Source: Ciona savignyi (Eukaryota; Chordata; Ascidiacea; Phlebobranchia; Cionidae). Taken from it: a DNA stretch of 64,000 nt. Below are positions 46,312 to 56,900 of this stretch, one piece after another. The notes beneath the pieces are model-generated. The model did no database searches. It was given only the letters and a program-made list of their open reading frames with translations, and was not told the origin of the DNA. The position numbers were made by a program, and so were the translations under genes. Every line of letters begins with the position of its first letter. Within the stretch, counting starts at the first letter, position 1. The stretch covers positions 966,920-1,030,919 of the forward strand of contig CH001039.1 of the NCBI GenBank assembly GCA_000149265.1, in the 5' to 3' direction.

Positions 46312-49300
46312 TTAAAGCTCCGATTTGATTTGACTTTTCTTGTACACTTCAGTCCAGGTGTTGGATATCCACACTTGTCGGTACGGTCGATCGTAGGTGT
46401 TGCATTTGACTTCGTTGATTTTCTTGACGATCTTGTGACCCGCAATAACCTGTCCGAAGACCACGTGCTTACCATCCAACCATGACGTACGGATGACAGG
46501 CACAAAGAACTGGGAAGCGTTGGTGTTTGGTCCTGGTATGGAATTATGAAGAAATTACAAGTTGCCTCCAAGTAGAGTCTAAACTTTAAAGTAACAAGAT
46601 AATCTACAATAGATAAGTAAAGATCTGATTTAAAATCGTATATCCTTTCAATATTTTAGGAAGGTTTTATTAAGCCTTATCGCCTGTAGGCAAACCATTA
46701 TAAGATATAATGTTATAAACAGCTAATAAGAAATTACTTGTTGTACCCTTAACAAATTTAAACGAACAGCAACAGGGTACGGTCGTGTGGGCGAATGCCG
46801 AAAGCGACCTTCATATAAAAAAAAACGATCCTGGTGACGAGCCTATGAGTATTTATTGGCTCGACAAAAAAATGTTCTTAAAAGTTTGGCCGATCGAGTG
46901 ACCGATGCAAATACCAACTGCTATACAAAATCGGTCCTATAGTAACGATCCCATCATGGCATGGGTTGAAGGTTAGATAATAAAACGAAGAACAACCAAA
47001 TCCTTACCAGCGTTCGCCATCGATAAACAAAACGGGAAATGTTTGATCGCGAAATTCTCATCCCGGAAATATCGACCATAAATGCTCCACCCTCCACTCC
47101 CATCGTTGTTCAGGAAATCCCCTCCTGTGTACATAACGATTCTTAACCATTGTATAAAATTATTTAATATAACTGTTTTGTATACAGTATAACGATTGTA
47201 AACCATTGTGTAAAATTTAACTGTTTTGTATATAATGATTGTGAACCATTGTATATAACCGCATGCTTGGAGCCTTAATATCATCTTGGATGTAAAATAT
47301 TTCAACGATAGTGTAATATCTTTATTCTAACTTTTACTTCAAAAAGATACGTCGTTTTATATTAATATTAGTTCAAAATGATAGGAAAATACCGCAAAGA
47401 CCGCAAAACTGTTAGGTTATGTTTTGTAACACTTGGTTAATAAATCACTATACCTTTATACAATGTAAAATGACCAAACTAATGCAAACTTAAATGCCAG
47501 AGCTTTTATCCGGGTATGTTAGTTATGGATCTCTTTAATGATACGAGACATATATTTATTAGGGCGTATAACCAATTAATAGACCTCTATGCCCGACCAG
47601 AACTAACATTAGCTGTGGAGTTTTATAATATTGGAGAAAAGCTTTGTGAAATAAAGGCGTTTATTTTGCATCTCCTATATTTGTTTTGTTGGGAAAAAGT
47701 TCCGGATGTCTAGAGCGATACCAGCTCAAAATTTTCAAGTAAAAATTTGGATGATTTTGCGTCAAGAAAAAATTTAAGATTTCCAATGTCAGGATTATAT
47801 AATTGTACAAGAAAAATGTTTGTTAGATTGCGCCCTTAAACTGAAATTATAGATGAGGTTGCAAAAACCCCGGTGCCAAATACCAAGAAAATAAATTTTC
47901 CATAATCCCCCAAAACAAAATGGCTGATATTAATAGCTTTAACTTACGTTTAGATTAAAATAAGTAGTACAACCGGGTTGTAACTTTAAGTACTATCAGT
48001 TAGCATGGTTTAAATAGGAATAAGTATAAATGATTAGTCCGGAAACCCGACGGGGGGCACGAGGTGATCTGACGATTGCCAGTGTGTTAACGACCCTTGC
48101 GGCTTCTCTTTCAAGGTGATAAACAAGCTATCCTAATGATGATAAGCAGTCACAGGGAAAGTCCCCGCACTCCCAAAATTAAAAATCTTGGCCCAGAGTT
48201 GATCGTCATTGATTTTAAAGAAACCTTTTTCGTGATAAATATTTTGGAAACTTTTCAAACTAGAGCCAAATCAGTTCAGCCATATTTTTCACATATGAAT
48301 AAAACCATTTTGAATAGGACAGAAACTTTATTTTCCAAAGTGTTCTAGGAGACATACATTTGAGCGGGTGACATAAGAATCCACCCAAAATGCCATTTAC
48401 CTTGAAATGCAAAACCGCGAACGATTCTATGAATTTTGCTTCCTCTGTAACCCTCGCCGGTTGGTCTATTGGGGTTCGCCAGTGTTACGAAATTACGGAC
48501 GGTTTTCGGACAGGTTCTGCCGAAAAGACCGAACGTAATATTTCCGATCGCTTCTTGGCCGAATGTGATTTCGAGCGTCACTTTAGAGGTAAGTGTTCTA
48601 TCAGCGCGTTCGATTGGTATTTCCTTTCCGTTCTGGAGAAAAAATGTTTTTATTACTTTTTATATGCCAAGCCGTCAGACCGTTCAAACAAATATTCAGT
48701 TGTTCGAATATATAAACTTACACACAAGGTATATACAGTCCAGTTTATTAACATTCTGTATTAAGTCCCACCCTTGTAAAATATTATAAATAGAAAATGA
48801 GTAGGATAAGATAGAACGTTTATTTATCCCCGTGGATGAAAAAATGAAAGGGGATTAAGACACGGGACGTCGTCAGATCACCTCGCGCCCAGGGTTACAG
48901 GAGTTATTGCAGTGTGCTGTATTAGATTGACATGTTCCTTTCATTTTGTAGGGCCCAATATTACACTGGGTTCTGGTAAAGTTCTAGTGCCTTGCCCAAG
49001 CACACCTACATGATAACGACCAGTTTCGAAACTGCGACCTTTCGACTGAAAGACGACGAACTAAACCGCAAAGTTAATTGGTCGGACGAGTAATACGTTA
49101 ACTTTAAATGCTTTGGCAAATGGTTAAAAGATGTTGCAACACCTGCTTCAATAACGATTGGAACCACTGATCTAAAAAACTTGACTTGCAGCCACACAAT
49201 ATAGGGCTATTTAATAAAAAAACGGCTTGAATTGGGGGCAACACGGTTAAAAAAGGAATAAAGTAATGAAAGAAATGACAATAGAAATATTCATATTTAA

Positions 49301-49730
49301 ACACATACTGGTTTTGCAGGTAAAACATAGGTTTAATTTTTTATTAATCTATCTTAACGAACGACCCTAAACTATTTTCCGACTGCTGGGTTGCGACATT
49401 CCACAGATATCTTATAATTCCCGATGCCAATATAATGCAGGGGCTTCCCCTTAATAGGCAAAAAACTTGGTTCAATGATTCTGTAAGTTAGTATTCTATA
49501 AATAAACCCCATAAAACACAGAAACTCACAATTGTTATCGTTTTTGGTAACTTCTCTTCCGAGCTTGAATTCTTCAACATTTCCACCGACAATTCGACTT
49601 TTGGGCTTTTTTTCTCAACTTCGATGGTGACGTCATCACCAGCGCCTTCTGCGTCACTTCCGATGACGTCGGCAGCCGTGGCGTAACCGAGAAAAAGAAA
49701 TGAAAATGCGGCGCAAAGCAGCAATCTCAT
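46312..49730 (-). CDS. Secretory-pathway cyclophilin (peptidyl-prolyl isomerase) ending KSEL
   Basis: Four exons, 49530-49730, 48401-48632, 47008-47124 and 46312-46532, close in phase to 771 bp (256 aa). Residues 1-19 ([19 protein letters not shown]) are a signal peptide. An acidic/basic linker precedes the cyclophilin fold: [72 protein letters not shown] and [13 protein letters not shown]. Active-site equivalents of CypA R55, F60, Q63, Q111, F113, W121, L122 and H126 are all present, so it should catalyse cis-trans proline isomerisation. The C-terminus KSEL resembles a KDEL-type ER retrieval signal, suggesting an ER-lumenal folding enzyme akin to PPIB or ninaA. Introns carry SINE pieces. An acceptor-like TTTTTTTTAG about 40 bases before the ATG suggests a spliced 5' leader. 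Confidence 0.92.
46780..46985 (+). repeat. SINE family B, longest copy
   Basis: The head ACGGTCGTGTGGGCGAATGC resembles a tRNA A-box region. A second head-like unit GGCCGATCGAGTGACCGATG follows near 46891. The element ends with AACGATCCCATCATGG. It lies in a cyclophilin intron. Confidence 0.45.
48030..48140 (+). repeat. SINE family A 3' half
   Basis: GGAAACCCGACGGGGGGCAC ... GAGGTGATCTGACGATTGCC ... GTGATAAACAAGCTATCCTA, in a cyclophilin intron. Confidence 0.65.
48795..49090 (-). repeat. SINE family A, near-complete copy
   Basis: Minus-strand copy spanning tail, GTCAGATCACCTCGCGCCC, core GTGCCTTGCCCAAGCACACC and tRNA-like head, in the first cyclophilin intron. Confidence 0.75.
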
Positions 49731-49739
49731 GACTGAATC

Positions 49740-50928
49740 AAATTTTATGGTAAATTTTAAAACGGGAAATCTAAAAAAAATTCAATTTTACCAAGGTAAG
49801 TTTTGATCTCAGTATGGGCTCGTAGCTAAACTCTTTTTCAGATAGAATTCTGTGGGTGACTGGTTTACTGAAACCATTCCGCCCTACGAAACGGAGTAAT
49901 GGATGATACAGATTGATGCTGAATGTGGATTTATTTTATTTACTTTTACCCGTTTTATCCATTCCATCAATTTCTTATCTAAAGGAATCGTATAAGCTAT
50001 ATTCTGTGCAGTTTAAAGATCTAAAACACTTTGCGAGAATGCTACAACATCAGTTTTGCACCAAACTACAGAGCACTTCCCTTTATTATCCACATCGAAT
50101 CTTGATTTAATTAATCATCGTTATTTCGCCGTGGGGATTTCTGATTGGCTCATAACTTGTTATGAATTAATAATACAGTCGGTTACACGTAACAATTGCT
50201 CCATAAAGAGAAAACTATTGATTTTTCGAGTGCGTCAAATGTGACGCGTTATAAGTTGAAACGCTCCAGTGATTAAACGTCTAATTTAGGTGACGATTTT
50301 TGCCATGTTAGTGTGTAGAGCAGTGTTTCTCGATCTTTTTGACCCCGTGGCGCACCAGAGACCAATTATAAACCAAACGGGCGCACTCTGCACGGGAAGT
50401 CAAAACAATATGCTAAATACTCACACAATTTGGGAAAAATATGGAAAATTAAAAGTTTATTTTAAATAATTTCATCACCAATTTTTCCACATAACGAAAT
50501 TATTGGTTCTTGAGCGCTCTTGCTTTTCGGAAGTTAATGTAGAACTAACGTTACAATGGAAAAGAACGAACTGGACAGTAACCAATTAGTAGTTTATGAT
50601 CTATGCACACTCTGTCGTAAATTTACGAAATACAAAAGGAACTGTCGTTCAAACACGCTATTTTAACAAAAAGGCAGGATATATTTATAAAAATGTAAAA
50701 ACGTGGCCGTTAAACCCAAGCACGGTTACAATAAATTGAAATTACTTGCGCAAAGTAAATGGGAGAAAACGAGTTGTTACAATCGTCTTTGCGGATAAAT
50801 TGAAGAAATGCATTACTGACCGATAACCTAATGAACACAGACAAACTAATTTTCAAAAAGCAGTTAGTTGCTTAGGCGTAATGTGAATTGTATTTTCTTA
50901 TCTGACCAAAGTCTGGTAGGTTATTTCG
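49740..50928. other. intergenic, includes half of a hAT-like MITE
   Basis: Near 50324, CAGTGTTTCTCGATCTTTTT followed by GACCCCGTGGCGCACC resembles one end of a hAT MITE. No matching opposite end was found. No gene is seen. Confidence 0.4.
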
Positions 50929-51194
50929 ACGCCTTTTAATTTAAAGGGTTAAGTTTCGAAACTGGTATCTGGCTAGTTGGTTATGTCCTTGGGAAAGACA
51001 CTAAACGGACATTGCCCAAATTTAGTAAAACGATGGGTTCTATTAAATTGAAGAAAGGTCTAAATTATACACAACACACTGTAATAGGTCAGGTAACTTG
51101 ACGGTGGACGCGAGGCAAATAGGACGATTGCCCGTGTGATAACACCACTTGCGTTTTCCCGTTCAAGGGATAAAACATAAATATATTATCCTTA
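50929..51194 (+). repeat. SINE family A copy
   Basis: Core GGTTATGTCCTTGGGAAAGA, then GGTCAGGTAACTTGACGGTG and CGTTTTCCCGTTCAAGGG. The A-box region is eroded. Confidence 0.7.
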
Positions 51195-51416
51195 AGACCA
51201 TATTTGACCTATAAAGCAGTATGCTGCTGTATTATCTTTCGAATGTTAAATTGTATATTGTTAGGACACAATTTCAAAGCGTTGATATTTTGATTTGCTT
51301 GTTATACAGCAATTGCAAATAGACATTAAAATATGATACAAAATAATACATATGTAAATAAATGGCCGAAAAAGTAAGTGAAAGGCTGATTTATTGATCA
51401 TCTGAACAGATAATGT

Positions 51417-51720
51417 CCGGCCCGGTGGTCTAACGGTTAAGTGCGTCGCCTTTCAATCGAAAGGTTGAAGGTGCGAAACTGGTCGTTAGCTAGTCGGTTG
51501 TGTCCTTGGGCAAGGCACTTTACGTACATTGCCTGAACCCAGCGGGTCAATCGGTTCTACTAAATTGAAGGAACGTGTCTATCATATACAACTCACTGCA
51601 ATAGCTCCGGTAACCCGACGATGGGCGCGAGGTGATCTGACGATTGCCCGTGTGTTAACCCCCTTGGTTTTCCCATTCACGGGGATAAAAATGAATATCC
51701 TATCCTATCCTATCCTAACC
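51417..51720 (+). repeat. SINE family A, reference copy (complete)
   Basis: About 300 bp. The tRNA-like head has CCCGGTGGTCTAACGGTTAA (A box) and GGTTGAAGGTGCGAAACTGG (degenerate B box). The core is GTTGTGTCCTTGGGCAAGGC ... ACCCAGCGGGTCAATCGG. A 3' body (CGGTAACCCGACGATGGGCG, CCATTCACGGGGATAAA) and a (TATCC)n tail follow. At least ten partial or full copies lie in this window, on both strands. Confidence 0.88.
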
Positions 51721-53936
51721 CGTCGCTGGTTTGGTTCATGTCGGGCACACCGCGATCTGCATGTGTGATAATGCCTTTCATGTTTCTATTCATTGGGATA
51801 AAACTAGATTCTACTGTATTTATCAAACTCATCGATAATGCTTTGTCGTTATGCATATTCGGAGGTAGGCCTATCATTCACATTTTAAACAGCCTGGTGT
51901 GGAAGATGGGTACTAAAACGATTTCAAACACAGGCTTAAATATGGTTTATTGGGGAAATATTTATTAAATTGAATACTCTGCAACAGCTTCGGTAACATG
52001 ACTGTTGACATACAACTTATGTTAAAACGTCCCCCCTCCCCCCGCTTTTTCCCAAAAAAACATTACACCCTTCTGAAGTTGACACACTGAACTAATATAG
52101 GTATCCAAAATTGTACTCCACGTACTAACAGCAGCTTTCACAAATAAAAAACAACGATTTCTATATTCCACCACCTGTATTGAAGACTAATGACGTCACG
52201 TGACGTAATAAACAAACTAAACATTATGGTATACAATAAAATTATACTTGACTAAATTGTTTTGAAGAAACTGGATTCAATAATTTATATAATGAAAACA
52301 TACGAAATTTCGATTAAAATCCTTTAAACGGCATACTTTAAAATAAATTGACGGTTTAACGGATCAAGTGCATTAAACATATTGCACTTCGAAATTCGGA
52401 TATCAGGGTTAATGTTGCACCGACATTTAAATGATAATATATACAATGTATTCTATGGAACGCACCTATATAAAATAATGCAAAATGTACTTTTTGTAAT
52501 GATACAGATCAGGGCTTCCCAAACTGGGGGTCACGCAATGAATATTTTAGGTCATAAAGACATCAATTTTACACAAACTACTATTTCTGTTGTATCTATT
52601 TCGATCTGTTTAGGTTTTTAACATAAAGGGTTGCAGAAAAAATTAATAAATTGACATGGGTCGTAAGCTTAGAAGTTTGGGAAGCCCTGATTTAGACTAT
52701 GCATAAATGTCAAAAATGCCAACGGTAAATATATGCATGATATGAAAGATATTGCGGCGGTTTAACTGATGGTATGTTTGTTAGAATATGAGTTGCAAAG
52801 TATCGATTGTGCTGTGGCAAAAACAGGTTTAAAAAATTGCATTATAGTGCACACTGTACAGGAACATATAGGTTTAACGTGAAGAAAATTGAATTCCAAC
52901 CAACAGAGATAATGTGACTGGGTCATAATGAAATGAATAGGTCATGTCTCAATTATAGCATGAAAGATATTGCTTGGCCATTTGTGTATAATAACTAACG
53001 ATTTAATACATAATGATTATGTGTTGGTGTAAAATTATCATTTTAGAGTTGCATTGGTGTTTTGATATTGGATGTGTTGTGTTTTATATTAGGATTTCTA
53101 AACCGATAACGAGGGGTGCAATTTGCAGCCCTACCACCATTTCTTAGCTACTACTATAACAGGTTAACTATAACTATAACATGTTAACTGCGACACACAT
53201 TACAAACACCATGTACACACAAAATAACCTGGATAAGAGCCACAGTCCGGTGCTGGTGTGGTTTGCAGTACAACTTAAATACAATTACACGAATCTATTT
53301 ATAAAGCGAGGAGAAAAATAAAAATGTGCAAAATAAAGTTTGATTCGGAATTCAGGAAGTGACACGGTAAGTATTCGGCAAGTTTGGTGTGTCGTGAATG
53401 GTTGGGAAAGCATGTGTATATTGTCTTTGATTGGTTGATATAATTTTTTATAATGGAAAATTAACCATTTAAATCTTAAAGTTTCGAACCCATGATGGGC
53501 TTGTCACTGGAAATAATAACCATGGTCAATCTTAATCTTGTTATGTGTTTTAAATGAATTTCAATAAATATTGATATCTTGTTGTAACTATTCAACCGAA
53601 ATGCAATTAATAACATAAAAAACCTGATTGGATATGTATCATACCAATATACAAAGAAAATTGGCACAAATATGTACAGAGCAGAAGCATGTACAGGGTA
53701 TAGTGTCATAACTGGTCGGATACCATTAATTATGATAACCAATATAATTCTGAATCTCTGAATAGTTGGTTGTGAATTTATCAAGCTTTGTTTCTACTGT
53801 ATTTTAAAATATTGGCTAGTTACAAATGTACCGCCAAAAGTAGCAAAATTCATCAGGATAAAAAGTTAAACCTAAAATGCTACAAATATGTAACACAACA
53901 TAAATGAAGAATAAAACTCCTTTCATTTAAAAACAA
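51721..53936. other. intergenic sequence
   Basis: No gene is supported. It holds a SINE A 3' scrap (about 51745-51800), a hAT MITE (listed separately), and a family B scrap near 53480-53515 (TTTCGAACCCATGATGGG). Confidence 0.45.
52510..52689. mobile_element. 180-bp hAT-type MITE with perfect terminal inverted repeats
   Basis: Ends CAGGGCTTCCCAAACT and AGTTTGGGAAGCCCTG are perfect inverted repeats (18 bp including flanking AT). Flanks share 5 of 8 bases (ATACAGAT against ATTTAGAC), compatible with a decayed 8-bp duplication. Confidence 0.75.
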
Positions 53937-56900
53937 TCAAAAAGCATCACTCATATTTTTAAAAGGTCTCACTGCTACATCGACTGGCAAGTCAAATGTG
54001 ATGGGATCCAGTTTGGACAACACTGTTATCACCCCCTCCATACCAGTGCGAGCGACATAGCTGGCATCACTGTAATGCTTCGATATGATGCTGGGAACCC
54101 TGGAGATCAGTCGAATCCAGCGAGATAGTCGACCCGCATTCAATCCGAGGCATATCAGGGCTGGAAGATGGAATGATGAGTTGGATAGGAAGGGTAGCTA
54201 GGGGTTAGTGGGTGGGGTTGAAGAGGAAGCACCAACATTTCAGAACACATTTCAATCTTCGTAAAAAGCATGAAAGAAAACACACCGAGTCACACATGCT
54301 AAGCAGTCATGGAACGCATAAATACTAATGCAGTGGTGCAATACAGACATTGCAAAAGGTTTGCCGGTCTTGTCACCAATACCCTTAAATGTGACCACAA
54401 CTGGGCATTACCACTATCTACAAGTAGCATGTGGGGTTACCAGCACAATACAACTATTTGTGATAAAGACAAAGCTTTTATTACGATTTAATTCAGCATA
54501 TTATTATAGTCAATTTATGCACTGCCACAATCTAAAGGTAATCACTAGAGATTGTAACACTTCCATATTTTGAAAACCAGTGTTACTAATGACTTGACTT
54601 TGGTTTCTGATATACAGGCAATAAAGAAACAAATAAGATTTGATTTTAACAATCACCTTTCAGCATTGCATCGTAACCTCGTTTCAGAGGGTCGTGATCT
54701 TTCACCACTAGGTGGATAGCTTCTAACAGAGAATGCTTTGCGCTGTAAACATAGAAATATAACATCGTAATACTTATAGAAATAACATTTTACGTCGTTA
54801 ATTAAAATGGGAGAAAAAAGTAATTGTTGAAATAAAAATATAAAATGGGTGAATATAGGATAGGATATTCATGTTTACTCCCATGAATGGGAAAACCAAG
54901 GGGGTTAACACACGGGCAATCGTCAGATCACCTCGCGCCCATCGTCGGGTTACCGGAGCTATTGCAGTGTGTTGTGTATGAATCAAGCATTCCTTCAATT
55001 TAGTAGAACCCATTAAACAACTGGGTTCAGGCAATATCCGCTAAGTGTATTGGCCAAGGACACAGTCGATTAGCAAATGACCAGGTTCGAACCTGCATCT
55101 GAAAGGTGTTGAACTGATCCACTAAGATAGTCTGACAGTTAAATCTATAAAAAAAAAATTAAAACAAAATACAGATTATTTCTTATCTTACATTTTCGAT
55201 CTGGATGTGTCGCCGTTGGCAACGAGGTCATCAAGGTTGAACGACCTCGTTAGCATCCGGGATGGGGAGCGAGCGAGTTCGGGTCCGTTCTTCAACTCGT
55301 AGTACTCCAGGAACAACTCCCATGGGTGCATGGGTTCTGTGGAGGTGGGTGGTGGGTTATATGGTGGGGGTGGGTTAAAGTTGGGGTGGTGGGTTAAAGG
55401 TGGGGTGGTGGGTTAAAGGTTAGGTGGTGGGTTAAAGGTGGGGTAGATGTGGGGGTGTTTTTTGTTCGGGGTTATTTTGCTTCATGATTCAATGAATATG
55501 ATAACAAGCTGATCATGCACCCACGTGAAGCATATTTGGTGTCCATGCTTCTTGGCAGCAGACACGATATCGGGGAGATCAGGGCAGAACCGTGGCTGCC
55601 GATGGCGTCGTGCACAAGACCGTTCCCGAGGATTTCAGCCACAGCCGTGTACAACTCCCCTCGAACCAGCTGGGAGGTTAAAAGAAGATGAGATTACAAA
55701 CAGCATAACCGATAAGTGTGATACCTTTCAGCCGAAAGGTTGCAGGTGCGAAACTGCTCACTAGCTAGTCGGTTGTGTCCTTGGGCAAGGCACGCAATAG
55801 CTTCAGTAAACCGACAGTGGGCGCAAGGTAGTCTGATGTTTGCTCGTGTAATAATGCTCCTTGCATTTTCCATTCACAAAGATAAACATGAATATCATAT
55901 TATATCGCCACAAAGATTTTGGCTGTGATGGCAGCCACTGGCAGTGGATCGGAATGTTCATTGGAAAGTGGTAAAGATTACAACCAACTTATTAAAAACA
56001 ACTGTATCCTGAAGACAGTTGGTAAGTTAACTTAATTTATGTGTTAAGTGTATTGTGTATATTAACCAAACAGCGAATAGATTCTTGTGACAAGTTTACG
56101 TTTATCATTCAAACATTGCTTTGTTACTTTTTGAGGCTCTTAAAGTTAAAGCAATTTCACATCATAGAGATTTAGATTTTTTGAACACCAGAGGACAATG
56201 AGCTTGAATTGACAATCACAGAACTTTAGTTGTCACATTTTATTTTGATCAGGATAGGATATTTATGTTTATCCTGTGAATTGGAAAACCAAAGGAGTTA
56301 GGTTAACACACGGGCAATCGTAAGATTTCCCACGTCCACATACACACATTTTTTTAATTTGGTAGAACAAGTTAATCTGCTGAGTTCAGACAATGTCCAT
56401 TAAGTGCCTTGCCCAAGGACAAAACCTAATTAGTGACCAGTTTCAAACCTGCAACCCTTCAGCTAAAAGGTGACGCACTAACCCACCAAGCTAATCAGTA
56501 GTTTGTACAGTATAAGAATCTAGGGATATAAACTATCCAGTATATACCAAAAAACACATTACGACATCTCAATTATGCAACGTTCCACCTGGGTTAATTC
56601 ATCAGCGACCAAATTCAACCGATCGCCATCACCATCCTCATAACTCGATAAACTTGACGTTTCTGTCTCCGATTCTCCGTCACATCCTCGCGTCTCTTTG
56701 GCTGCTACCGATCTATTGATATTTTATATATATGGCTTCGATCTATAGATATTTTATATACATGGCTTCGATCTATAGATGTTTTATATATATGGCTTCG
56801 ATCTATAGATATCTCATATATATATATGGCTTCGATCTATAGATATCTCATATATATGGATTCGATCTATAGATATCTCATATATATATGGCTTCGATCT

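Noticed and set aside
48390-48789. Plus-strand frames of 106-124 codons
   Set aside because: Antisense shadow of cyclophilin exon 2 (48401-48632).
51420-51490. True tRNA gene at the box-like head of the SINE
   Set aside because: The A and B boxes are degenerate, no cloverleaf closes, and the sequence continues into a SINE body and TATCC tail.
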